Assembly (NCBI RefSeq): GCF_000019965.1
Contig: NC_010571.1
Span: forward strand, 4,039,001 to 4,103,000
Source of the DNA: Opitutus terrae PB90-1
GTDB taxonomy: Bacteria > Verrucomicrobiota > Verrucomicrobiia > Opitutales > Opitutaceae
Direction: 5' to 3'
DNA: 64,000 nt
Shown here: positions 46,335 to 55,300 of the stretch, piece after piece
Numbering within the stretch: position 1 is the first letter of the stretch
Layout: each line of letters begins with the position of its first letter
Notes under the pieces: model-generated
What the model was told of the DNA's origin: nothing
Databases searched by the model: none
Seen by the model: the letters and a program-made list of their open reading frames with translations, nothing else
Position numbers and translations under genes: made by a program

Positions 46335-47252
46335 TCAACGCGGACGATTGCCCACGGCAGCCTCGGGAAACTCCGCGATGCCGGGATGGGCGGCGTTGGC
46401 CGCGGAAAGCGGCAGGGCGCGTTCCACGGCGACCGGCAGGGGCAGGTGGTCGTGAAAAAGCGATACCAGCAAACTGGCCAGCAACACGTCGCCCGAGCCG
46501 GTGGGCGAGATCTCATGGACCGTCGGCGGCAGCAGGGCGTCCGGCAGTCCCGTGGTATCGCGGAACCACACCGGATGCGGGCCGTTGCTGATGACCCAAC
46601 GCTCGGTCGCAAACGCCGCGGGAAGACGCGCGAGGATCTCCGGCGTCGGTCGGTGATCGCCCGTGAGCGTGCGCAATTCGGATTCGTTGATCTTCACCAG
46701 TGCCAGCGCACGGCGGGCGAACCACGCGAGCGGCGGGCCGTAGGTGTCGGCCACGAGCAGGCCGCGCGTGGCCCAGCGTTCGAGCGCGGCGCGCAGCGGT
46801 TCATAGTCGCTCGCCGCCCAACCCGGCAAACTGCCGCAAACGGCGAGGATCTGGCCGTCGCGCTGGTCGTCGAGAAATTCCGCGCAACCGCGCAGAGCGG
46901 CGGGCGAGGGCACCACGTCGACGCCGAGGAACGTGGTTTCCGCTTGCTCGAGGCTGCGAATGACCGTGCCGGTACGCGTCGGCCGATTCGTGCCGAACGC
47001 GCGATACGAAAACCCGCGCTCCGTCAGCCAGACCACGCACTCCTCGCCGGCGCTGCCGCCGGTGAAGCACAGTGCGGTGTTCGGCGCGCCGAGCCGGTTG
47101 AGCATTTTCGAGACATTGATGCCCTTGCCGCCGACTTGAAACGATTCGCGCTGCGCGCGGTGGGTGGCGCCCGGCGCCCAAGTGGCGAACTCCAGCGTCC
47201 GTTCCGCCAGCAGATTGCCCGTGAGGGTGAAGATGTGGGGCGCGGGGTTCAT
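46335..47252 (-). CDS. PfkB family sugar kinase (1-phosphofructokinase-like)
   Basis: 305 aa ribokinase-fold kinase. FQVGGKGINVSKMLNRLGAP (about 38-57) is the sugar/dimer motif of the FruK/LacC/tagatose-6-P kinase branch. The C-terminal ATP/anion-hole motif is ISPTGSGDVLLASLL with catalytic Asp (about 250-264). The start at 47252 gives the usual N-terminus (HIFTLTGNLLAERTLEF). Probably phosphorylates a ketose phosphate at C1 or C6. No PTS genes are nearby, so the exact substrate is open. Confidence 0.88.
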   Translation of the reverse strand: MNPAPHIFTLTGNLLAERTLEFATWAPGATHRAQRESFQVGGKGINVSKMLNRLGAPNTALCFTGGSAGEECVVWLTERGFSYRAFGTNRPTRTGTVIRSLEQAETTFLGVDVVPSPAALRGCAEFLDDQRDGQILAVCGSLPGWAASDYEPLRAALERWATRGLLVADTYGPPLAWFARRALALVKINESELRTLTGDHRPTPEILARLPAAFATERWVISNGPHPVWFRDTTGLPDALLPPTVHEISPTGSGDVLLASLLVSLFHDHLPLPVAVERALPLSAANAAHPGIAEFPEAAVGNRPR

Positions 47253-47308
47253 CCAGTTCACTTTCTGAGCGCATCGGCCACCGAACGCGATGGAGAAAAT
47301 CGAAGCGG

Positions 47309-47372
47309 GCGGCTGGCGGCGAGCGCCAGCCCTACAAATGTCAATCGTAGGGCCGCCGTTTAGCGGCGGCCG
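47309..47372. repeat. Paired palindromes
   Basis: GGCTGGCGGCGAGCGCCAGCC + CTAC at 47311-47335, then GTAGGGCCGCCGTTTAGCGGC + GGCCG at 47347-47372. These are two hairpins with GTAGGGC/CCCTAC ends facing inward, so the order is inverted relative to the bipartite 74-bp elements. Lies between divergent genes. Confidence 0.75.
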
Positions 47373-47431
47373 CGACATGGAAGATCATGGGGAGTTGCTT
47401 CCGAGCTGCGTTTGGCTCGTATCGCTGCCGG

Positions 47432-48013
47432 ATGAATCGGATCATTGACGCAGCAGAGCTGAAGACCCGCGGCGCCGTCGCGTGCGCCCGCTGGCTGCTC
47501 GGAAAGTATCTCGTGCGTCAACGTGCGGACGGCTCGACCGAAGCGCGCATGATCACCGAGACCGAGGCCTACAACGGAGAGCGCGATCTGGCGTGCCATG
47601 CGCGCGCGGGCCGGACGGCGCGAACCGCGGTGCTCTACGAGCCAGCGGGCGTGTGGTATGTTTACCTCTGCTATGGGATCCACGAGATGCTCAACCTCGT
47701 CGCCGGGCCGGAGGACTGGCCGGCGGCCGTGTTGATCCGCGGGGTGGAAGGCGTGGCCGGCCCCGGGCGCGTGACGAAACACCTCGCCGTCGACCGGCGG
47801 CTGAACCGGCAACCGGCCGCCGAGGCGAGCGGACTCTGGGTCGAGGACCGCGGCGTGCGCGTGCCGCGCCACCTGATCCAGATCACGCCGCGAATTGGCG
47901 TGAACTACGCGGGTGAGATCTGGGCGAAGAAACCGTGGCGGTTCGTGATCAGCGATCCGGCGGCGGTGCGGCGGCGCATAGCCGAACGCGTGAGGATTTC
48001 AACGAAAGGCTGA
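47432..48013 (+). CDS. 3-methyladenine DNA glycosylase (AAG/MPG family)
   Basis: 193 aa single-domain alkyladenine DNA glycosylase. Conserved blocks: CARWLLGKYLVRQ, ITETEAYNGERDLACHARAGRTAR (general base Glu at TEAY), VWYVYLCYGIHEMLNLV, and the C-terminal PRIGVNYAGEIWAKKPWRFVI. Excises 3-methyladenine, hypoxanthine and similar bases. Convergent with the DUF3108 gene at the end of the ligase-associated repair operon; being next to it may be functional or chance. Confidence 0.95.
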   Translation: MNRIIDAAELKTRGAVACARWLLGKYLVRQRADGSTEARMITETEAYNGERDLACHARAGRTARTAVLYEPAGVWYVYLCYGIHEMLNLVAGPEDWPAAVLIRGVEGVAGPGRVTKHLAVDRRLNRQPAAEASGLWVEDRGVRVPRHLIQITPRIGVNYAGEIWAKKPWRFVISDPAAVRRRIAERVRISTKG

Positions 48014-48062
48014 CGGCTTTCGTTACCGATCGCGTTGACGGCAACGCGATCCACCGACGGGC

Positions 48063-48917
48063 TCACTCGATCGTCGCGAGCGGAAGCGGGCGCGCGATGT
48101 CGAGCAACGAGCCGGACTTTGCCGGCTCGCCGGCCACGGGTTCGGCTGGCGAGCCCGGCGGACGATACTCCGTGAGCGTCGCCACGCCTGCGCCGAAGCT
48201 GAACTCGACCTCGAACATCACCGGCAACCGCCGCTCGTCGTTTTGGGCGATCCAGACGTGGACCTGCGAGCCGCGCTTGAACATGCCTTTCGGCGGAGTC
48301 TTTTCCATCCGCGGCTCGAGCACCACGGTATGAAAATTGCCCAGCGAGGTGCGCAGCGGCTCGGTCCGCAGGGCATGCACCGTGAGTTCATAGATGTCGC
48401 GACCAAAGATCACGTCGGCGTCGCGCTTCTGGCCGGGCGCGAGGTTCCAGTTCCGCGTCTGCACCAGCGTCATGATGAGGTCCGCCGCACACTCGCCGGG
48501 CATGGTGACGGTGGCGTTGCGCTCGGGGTTGATGAAATCGGTGTATTTCGCCGTGCCGCTCGCCGGATCGATCTCGACGGCGGTGTGCGTTTTCTTGCGC
48601 TTGCTGACGCTGCTCTCGCGATAGAGTCGGAGCTGGCCGGTGCGTTGGTCGAAGATCGCCTCCGCCTCACCTTCGAAGCGGAACAGCTTGCTCAGCAGCC
48701 CGCGGGTGGAGGTGCGAGTGCTGACGACGGTGTAGGGCACGCCGTCCTCCACCTCGGTGCGCGCGGAGATCGTGATATCGCCGGCGTGCAAAAACAGTCC
48801 CCAGGCGACGCGAAAGCTCAGTCGCTCGCCATCCTGCAGCGCCAATTCGGATGCCGCGGCAGGCCGAGAGCCGCCGGCAAGGAACAGCAGAAAAAGGACG
48901 AGACCGAGGCGTTGCAT
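48063..48917 (-). CDS. DUF3108 domain secreted protein, coupled to pdeM
   Basis: 284 aa. Signal peptide (LGLVLFLLFLAGGSRPAAA), then the DUF3108 beta-rich domain (LSFRVAWGLFLHAGDITISA; VVSTRTSTRGLLSKLFR; LEPRMEKTPPKGMFKRGSQVHVWI). Its ATG overlaps the pdeM stop codon (TGATG at 48915-48919 read in reverse), so translation is coupled to the repair operon although it looks like a periplasmic protein. Role unknown; operon membership may be positional. Confidence 0.85.
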   Translation of the reverse strand: MQRLGLVLFLLFLAGGSRPAAASELALQDGERLSFRVAWGLFLHAGDITISARTEVEDGVPYTVVSTRTSTRGLLSKLFRFEGEAEAIFDQRTGQLRLYRESSVSKRKKTHTAVEIDPASGTAKYTDFINPERNATVTMPGECAADLIMTLVQTRNWNLAPGQKRDADVIFGRDIYELTVHALRTEPLRTSLGNFHTVVLEPRMEKTPPKGMFKRGSQVHVWIAQNDERRLPVMFEVEFSFGAGVATLTEYRPPGSPAEPVAGEPAKSGSLLDIARPLPLATIE

Positions 48918-49585
48918 CAAACGAAAGGTTCTTTCTGACGAGAGCCCCCCGACACTGTAAAGATTCGTTTGGTGCCAATTCCGTAAACAATTTCTTCTCC
49001 AGCAGGTTTCCATGGCATGCCGGCGGCCCAGGGAGAGAAGGCCGGGAGCACGAAGCGGCGGGGGGACGCAACGAGGGCCGGCAACTTGAGGTGAGTCCCC
49101 GCGCCGTCGCTCCAGACAAAGGCCGGATGATGATGCCCGACGATTTCGATGCAGGACTGCGGCACGGCGGCAGGCTGATCGCCGTGATGCAGGAAAAACC
49201 CTCCGCGTCTGACCGCGGTGGTTTCGGCGGCGCGCGTCCAGCGGACGTCGTGATTGCCCGAGACCAGCACGACCGGCACCGACAGTGTTTGGAGAAATGA
49301 TTCGGCGGCGGCGCGTCCGGCGAGCGTGTGCAGCGAGTCACCGAGCCAGATCATCTCGGCGGGTTGATAGTCCTGCAGCAAGGCGCGGAGCCGCGCGGCG
49401 ATGTCGGCGTCGCCCCACGCCGGCAGCAGATTGCCCTGCGCCCGGTGGCTTTCCACGTAGCCCCAATGCAGATCGGCGACGATCAGCGAGCGCGTCGCCT
49501 CGAGCCAGAGGGCGAGGCGGGCATCGATCCACACCTCAGGTCGGACTTGAAGCCGCGGTGGGTGCGTTGGCGCCGTACATTGCAT
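48917..49585 (-). CDS. pdeM: Ligase-associated metallophosphoesterase PdeM (MPE)
   Basis: 222 aa calcineurin-like phosphoesterase. Metal ligands in IVADLHWGYVESHRAQG, IWLGDSLHT, LVSGNHDVRW and EIVGHHHPAF. This is the MPE partner found with the LIG/EXO/Lhr genes; characterised relatives are Mn-dependent phosphodiesterases/DNA nucleases. The start at 49585 (MQCTAPTHPP) is chosen over an upstream TTG at 49621; it overlaps the helicase gene 3' end by about 50 bases, as expected for coupled genes. Confidence 0.9.
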   Translation of the reverse strand: MQCTAPTHPPRLQVRPEVWIDARLALWLEATRSLIVADLHWGYVESHRAQGNLLPAWGDADIAARLRALLQDYQPAEMIWLGDSLHTLAGRAAAESFLQTLSVPVVLVSGNHDVRWTRAAETTAVRRGGFFLHHGDQPAAVPQSCIEIVGHHHPAFVWSDGAGTHLKLPALVASPRRFVLPAFSPWAAGMPWKPAGEEIVYGIGTKRIFTVSGGSRQKEPFV

Positions 49586-52238
49586 GGTAGAGACGCTCAA
49601 TCGTCGTCTCGGGATCTTCAAGGGTCATCGTTTCTTTGATCTTGCTGACGTAGATCCCGAAGGAAAACGGGCTCACCCGGGGTAGATCGCGAATGTCCCA
49701 GCGCAGGCGGTCGACTTGCTCGAGAAAGCCAAGCGCGCGGGGCAGATCGAGAAAACGCAATGTCGCCTCGGCGTAGGCTTCGAGCAGCAGCGGGTGATCC
49801 GGCTCATGCTCGCGCAGCACTTCGAAGATGATTTCGGCGCTCCACTGGAGCATGCGCGTGCCGCGTTCGACGCCGTGCACCCGCCGCGGCACCATGAGTC
49901 CGGTCTGCGCCACGCCGCGGAATTGCCATTTCACGAGCGAGGCATCGGCGAGCGCGAGCCGCAGCGCGTCCTCGGCGCCGTCGCGTACCAGCAGTGTACG
50001 CAGTTCCGGTTCCTCCATCGCCTGGAACGAACGCAGGCTGAGCAGGAACCCGTAATCGTCGATGGTCACGAGCGCGTTGCCACCTTTGAGCGACTGCACG
50101 CGTTGCGCCACGATGCGCGACAGTGCGTCGTTCGCGGACCGGCCGATGAGCGCGTGGAAAAAGTAGTGGAGCAGGTCGCCCTCGCGGTAGCGCTCGATCA
50201 GGAACACGCCCGCCGTCGGAATCGCGGAGATCTGTGCCTGCAACGAGAAATGATCGATCAGCGCACGGGCGTTCGCGGCGGAGAGGCCGTATTCGGAGCG
50301 AAGCCATGAGAGCGCGGGCGTCTCGCCCGCGGGTTGGCCGGAGGCGGGCGGGACGCCCGCGCTCCCACCAAGCCGTTTCGCCACTTCCGTCCGCAGCCGC
50401 ACGACCTCGGCGGCAAGCCCGGAGGCGAGTGGCATCTTGTTCGCATACCAGCGCGGAACCGTCGGCAGCGCGTGGTCGGCGCGCACGACTTGCGCACTGA
50501 GCAAATGGGTTTTCACCAGCCGCACGCAGCGTCCGTTAAGCACGAAGACGTCGCCCGGGCGCAGGCCCCGCATGAACGATTCCTCGACCTGCCCGAGGTT
50601 TCGGCGGCCGAGCCGAATCTGCACCATGCTCTCGGTGTTGATCGTGCCGATGTTCTGATAAAAGCTGCGCGCGACGCGCGGCGAGGTGAGGACGAGCTGG
50701 CCGCTGGCATCAACGCGCACCTTGCCGAAGACGTTTTCGTAGTTGCGCTCGAGCGAAACGCCGCCGCCGCGCAGATAGCGGAGCACCCGTTCGAACGTGG
50801 CGCGGGGCAGGTCGCGGAACGGATAACTGCGGCGCACGAGCGCGAACGCTTCGTCCGGCGTCTCACTGCCGAAAATCGCCAGCCCGACCAGCGTCTGCGC
50901 CAGCACGTCGAGCGGGTTCTCGTGAATCTTCACCGGCTCGAGCTCGCGCCGCGCCATCATCCGCGCGGTGACGGCGCATTCGGCGAGGTCGTTGATATTG
51001 CTGGCGACGAGAATCCCGTGGCTGATCCGGCCCATCGAGTGGCCCGAGCGCCCGATGCGCTGCAGGGCGCGCGACACGCCTTTCGGCGCCGACACCATCA
51101 CCACCACGTCGATCGAGCCGATATCAATGCCCATCTCGAGCGAGGTCGAGCACACCACCGCGCGCAGCTCGCCGCGTTTCAGCCGATCCTCGATCTCCAG
51201 CCGCACGCCACGATCGAGCGAGGCGTGATGCACCTCGATCAAGTCACTGAGTTCGGGCCGCAGCTGCTTCAACCGAAGCCCGATCGATTCCGCGCCGCTG
51301 CGCGTGTTGGTGAACACGAGGGTGGTCTTGTGCTTTTCGAGGAGCACGCTGAGTTCGGCGAGCACACGGGTGGCCGTGTAGCCGGCGGGCGGATAGGCGT
51401 GCTCGCGCAGCGGCGAGAAAACCTCGATCTTCGCCGGCTTGGTCTGCGTCACCTCGGCGATCCGGCACGGACGGCCGGGACCGACGAGGAACGCTGCGAC
51501 GGTTTCGAGCGGGGCGACCGTCGCCGAAAGACCGATTCTGATGATTTTCGATTTCTGATTTTCGATGGCCGATTGTGAACTAGCGGTCGGATCTCCCGGA
51601 ACATGGGGTGGAGGCGCTGGGACGTTCGGCGATCGACGTTCGGCAATCGGAAATTCCTCCAGCCGCTCGGCGGCGACGGCGAGCATCGCGCCGCGTTTGT
51701 TTTCGGCGAGCGCGTGAAGCTCGTCGGCGATGAGGAAACGCGTGGAGGTGAACGCGGCGATCCAGCCCGGTTGGCTGAGCATCAGCGTGAGACTCTCGGG
51801 CGTGGTGACGAAAATGTGCGGCGGCTTGCGCCGCTGCGCTGCGCGTTCTGCGGGCGAGGTGTCTCCGGTGCGGGCGCCGACGCGCAGCCAGTCCCAGCCG
51901 AGCTCGCGCACGGGCTCCGCGAGGTTTTTGCGGAGATCATAGGCCAGGGCGCGCAATGGTGACACGTAGACGGCGACGATCCCGTTCGGCAGTTCGCCGC
52001 GATCACGCGCCCGCGCGAGCCAGTCGAACACGGACAGAAACGCGGCGAGGGTTTTGCCGCTGCCGGTCGGAGAGGTGAGCAGGAGCGAGTTCCCGGCGAG
52101 GACCTCAGGCACGGCGTGGAGCTGGGCGGGAGAAAAGTGGGCGAAGCGGCGGCGGAACCAAGCGGCGAGGTCGGGGTGGAGCGCGGCATAGAGTCGCGAT
52201 TCGGTGAACGCCGGTGAAGTGACGCGGGTGAACAACAT
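49536..52238 (-). CDS. Ligase-associated DEXH-box DNA helicase (Lhr-Core type)
   Basis: 900 aa SF2 helicase. Walker A TSPTGSGKTLAAFL (about 53-66), DExH box FLIADELHALAENKRG, motif III IGLSATVAPLETVAAFL, then motifs IV-VI (VVCSTSLEMGIDIGSIDVVV, LQRIGRSGH) and the Lhr-specific winged-helix/C-terminal domains (ILFEVLREHEPDHPLL region). Works with ligase, exonuclease and PdeM in repair. Two foreign-looking inserts interrupt it in frame: about residues 194-233 (NVPAPPP...SAIENQKSKI, from 51536-51656) just before motif III, and about 623-643 (SAGVPPASGQPAGETPAL, from 50308-50369). Both correspond to dispersed DNA repeats. Confidence 0.93.
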   Translation of the reverse strand: MLFTRVTSPAFTESRLYAALHPDLAAWFRRRFAHFSPAQLHAVPEVLAGNSLLLTSPTGSGKTLAAFLSVFDWLARARDRGELPNGIVAVYVSPLRALAYDLRKNLAEPVRELGWDWLRVGARTGDTSPAERAAQRRKPPHIFVTTPESLTLMLSQPGWIAAFTSTRFLIADELHALAENKRGAMLAVAAERLEEFPIAERRSPNVPAPPPHVPGDPTASSQSAIENQKSKIIRIGLSATVAPLETVAAFLVGPGRPCRIAEVTQTKPAKIEVFSPLREHAYPPAGYTATRVLAELSVLLEKHKTTLVFTNTRSGAESIGLRLKQLRPELSDLIEVHHASLDRGVRLEIEDRLKRGELRAVVCSTSLEMGIDIGSIDVVVMVSAPKGVSRALQRIGRSGHSMGRISHGILVASNINDLAECAVTARMMARRELEPVKIHENPLDVLAQTLVGLAIFGSETPDEAFALVRRSYPFRDLPRATFERVLRYLRGGGVSLERNYENVFGKVRVDASGQLVLTSPRVARSFYQNIGTINTESMVQIRLGRRNLGQVEESFMRGLRPGDVFVLNGRCVRLVKTHLLSAQVVRADHALPTVPRWYANKMPLASGLAAEVVRLRTEVAKRLGGSAGVPPASGQPAGETPALSWLRSEYGLSAANARALIDHFSLQAQISAIPTAGVFLIERYREGDLLHYFFHALIGRSANDALSRIVAQRVQSLKGGNALVTIDDYGFLLSLRSFQAMEEPELRTLLVRDGAEDALRLALADASLVKWQFRGVAQTGLMVPRRVHGVERGTRMLQWSAEIIFEVLREHEPDHPLLLEAYAEATLRFLDLPRALGFLEQVDRLRWDIRDLPRVSPFSFGIYVSKIKETMTLEDPETTIERLYHAMYGANAPTAASSPT
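50308..50369. repeat. Palindromic repeat inserted in frame in the helicase gene
   Basis: GAGCGCGGGCGTCTCGCCCGC + GGGTTGGCCGGAGGC + GGGCGGGACGCCCGCGCTCCC. Two hairpins facing each other. Encodes SAGVPPASGQPAGETPAL in the helicase frame. Related to elements at about 28600-28624 and 55488-55508. Confidence 0.85.
51536..51656. repeat. Second in-frame repeat tract in the helicase gene
   Basis: AT-rich GATTTTCGATTTCTGATTTTCGAT short direct repeats (51544-51567, split GATTTTCGATTTCT + GATTTTCGAT), followed by CGTTCGGCGATCGACGTTCGGCAATCGG. Base composition is unlike the gene around it. Encodes SAIENQKSKI and neighbours. Confidence 0.75.
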
Positions 52239-52306
52239 GGGAGCGCGGCCGCCCTCGGCCGCTTTCAATCCGATGCGGCCGGGGGCGGCCGCGCCCCCAC
52301 TGCAGC
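52239..52306. repeat. Palindromes spanning the ligase stop codon
   Basis: GGGAGCGCGGCCGCCCTCGGCC + GCTTTCAATCCGATGC + GGCCGGGGGCGGCCGCGCCCCC. The hairpins lie on both sides of the EXO-LIG stop codon (52265-52267) and just upstream of the helicase ATG, so the ligase C-terminus (VGARPPPAASD) is repeat-encoded. Confidence 0.8.
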
Positions 52307-55300
52307 AATGCCCCCGCTCCCGGCGGCGGCCGCGAGCTTCCGGCACGTCGCGAGCGTGTCGATTTCCGCGGGCGTCTTGTCGGTGCGGATCCGTGCGATC
52401 CGCGGAAAGCGCAACGCGAATCCACTTTGATGCCGGCTGCTCGGCTGGATCGTATCGAAGGCCACTTCGATCACGGTATCCGGCACGACGACGCGGTAGC
52501 GTCCGTGCACCTCGAGCGTGTGCTCGAGGAAATGCTGCGTGAGCTGCGCGATTTCGACGTCGGTGAGGCCGGAGTAGGCCTTGCCCACGGTGAGCAGCTG
52601 GTTGTCGTGCTCCTCGTCGCGGATTGCGAACGTGTAGTCACTCAGCACATCGCGGCGCTTGCCATGGCCGTATTCCACGCCGACCACGACCACGTCGAGT
52701 GTGGCATAGGCTTTTTTCAGCTTCAGCCAGGCGAGTCCGCGCCGGCCGGGCGTGTAGCCGCTGGCGGGATCCTTCGCCATCAGCCCCTCGTTGCCGCGCT
52801 GGCGCGCCGCGAGGAAAGCCGCCTCGATGTCGGATGCGGTGTGCGCGAAGGTGACGGGCGCGAGGGAAAATTTGGTTGAGAGTTGAGGGTTGAGAGTTGC
52901 GGGCTGAAGGGCTGGAGCGGCGACGCCCTCGTCGCCGTCGGGACGCGACGAGGGCGTCGCGTCTCCATGCAGCAGACGTTCGAGCAACGCACGCCGTTCG
53001 CGCAGCGGTTCCTTCAACAAACTGCGGCCATCGAGCCAGAGGAGATCGTAGAACGAAATGGAAACCGGAATCTCCGCACCGAGGAAGAAATCGTCGCCAC
53101 CTTTTCGGCCGAGACGTTTCTGCAGTTCGGCGAACGGCAGTGCCCGGCCGTCGCGCCACGCGAGCAATTCGCCATCGCCGATAAAATCGTGCGGCAGCGC
53201 CAGAGCGGCGCGCGCCAAGTCGGGAAACTGCTCGGTGATCACGTTCAGATCGCGCGAGTAGAGCTCCACGCGTCCGCCCGATTTGTGGAGCTGACAGCGA
53301 ATCCCGTCGTATTTCTCCTCGAGCCAGATGCGTGCGAGCGCGGGCGCTGCGTCAGCTGTAGCCGGGCTCGATGAGCCCGGGCCGGGGTCACCGACCCCGG
53401 CTACAATGGCAGCGGCTTCCGCGGTGCGCTGCGCTGCGAACCGGTCGACGATCGCCTCGGCAGTGGGCTCGGGACTCGCGAGCATGAACTGCAGCGGATT
53501 GAAAACAGTGAGCTGGATTTCCGCGAGCGTGTCCGTCCGGGCCGCTCGAGCCACGGCGGCGATGTCGCCGCAGAGCATGGCCGCCTCGCGCACGGCCTCG
53601 AGCGGCTGACCAGCCGCCGCGGCGAGCGCTTCTTCGACGAGTCCTTCTTTGAGCCCGATCCGCAGGTCGCCCGTGATGATCTTGATTAGGTAACGCGCCT
53701 CGTCCGGCGTAATCAGCGCGAGTCGCTCGCGGAGCAGGTCCAGTTTGGCCGCCGGGCCGCGCGCAGCCGCGGCGCGTTCGAAAAACAACGCCATGTCGGC
53801 GAGCGAACAGGTGGTGGGAGCGCTTGTGGCAGCCGGCCTCGATGCGGCCGGTCCGGGGTCGGCGACCCCGGCTACACCGAGAATTTCCGGACGCGACGAG
53901 GGCGTCGCGTCTCCAGGCCGGAGACTCCGCTGCGCCAGCACGGCACCGGCGGCGTCGCCGGTGTCGGCGAACCGATGATAAGCGTCGCGGTAGTCGGCTT
54001 CGGTGACGCCCGCGACTTCGAGCACGGCACGTTTGATCACCGACCAACCGAGGGTGAGGTTGCGCGGATCGCGCTGCGGAAACGCGCGGCCGGTGAGAAA
54101 CGTCGCCGCGGTGCCCATGTCCGGCGGCGTCAACGCGGCGAGGTAATCGCGGAGCACGGCGATCTTTTCCAATTTCTTCGGCGTGGCCTTGACGGCGTCG
54201 GCCGCCGCGACGAAACGCGCGAACGAATCCGGTGCGTGAAGGGGCGTGGCGCAGGCTGGAGCGGCGACGCCCGCGTCGCCGGATGAACGCGACGAGGGCG
54301 TCGCGTCTCCAGCTCGAACCTGCGGCGGCGACGAACGAATCCCCAGCTCCAGCTGGTTGTCCTCGCCGATCGCCCACGCCTCAAGCCCGCGCTCGCGCAG
54401 CGTTTGCGCAAACTCCGTGGCGAAACCGTGCAGCGTGAGCACGCGTTGCGGATTCACCGCCTCGACGAATCGCAGAAGATCCTGATAGTCGGCGTGATCC
54501 GACAGCGGAAACGCCGCGTCGCATTGGTAGCGATAGATCGCGCCCGGATCCATGGCCCAGCCGGTGATCATCGCCGTGCGGTGTCCGGGGATTCGCCGCA
54601 CGAACGCGGACTCGCGGGATTGCGGCGGGCAGATCACGACATGACCCCTCACCGTGGCGAGGTCGAATTCGCGATACGGTGGAAAGGCGATGCCGAACTG
54701 CTCGTAAACGCGCGTGAGTTTGTGCGTCTGTGGATGCAGCATCACCGGCAGCTGCGACTCCTCCAGGCTGCAGAGCAGTTCCTGGCTTTTCCCGAGGCTG
54801 TAGCCGAACAGCACCGGCACGCCGTCGTCGGCGATCGTTTCGTGGCAGAACGTGGCGATGTCGTTCAGCACCTGCGCGGTCGGAGGAAAGACGTAGTGCG
54901 GTCGGCCGAACGTCGTCTCCATGATCACGAGCTCGGCGTGCGGCGTGGCGCAAGGTTCCGCGGAGCGGCCGCGGCGCAGTTTGAAGTCTCCGGTGTAGAG
55001 CAGCGAGCCGTGTTCGCCATGCTCGAGCAGGCACTGGGCGGATCCGAAAATGTGGCCGGCGGGGTGCAACGTGACGCCGCAGTCGGCCGTGAGTTGCTCG
55101 GTCTGGCCGAACGGCAGCACGTGCTCGATGCGTTTCGCATCCAGCCGTGCACGCATCAACGCCGCGGTACCGGCGGAGCAGAGGATCTCGTCGTGCGTCG
55201 CGGTGTGATCGGAATGCGCGTGCGAGACAAACGAGCGTTTTTGGGGGAAATGCGCGTCGAGCCACCAGCCGAGCTGAGGCAGGTAAAGACCATGACTGAA

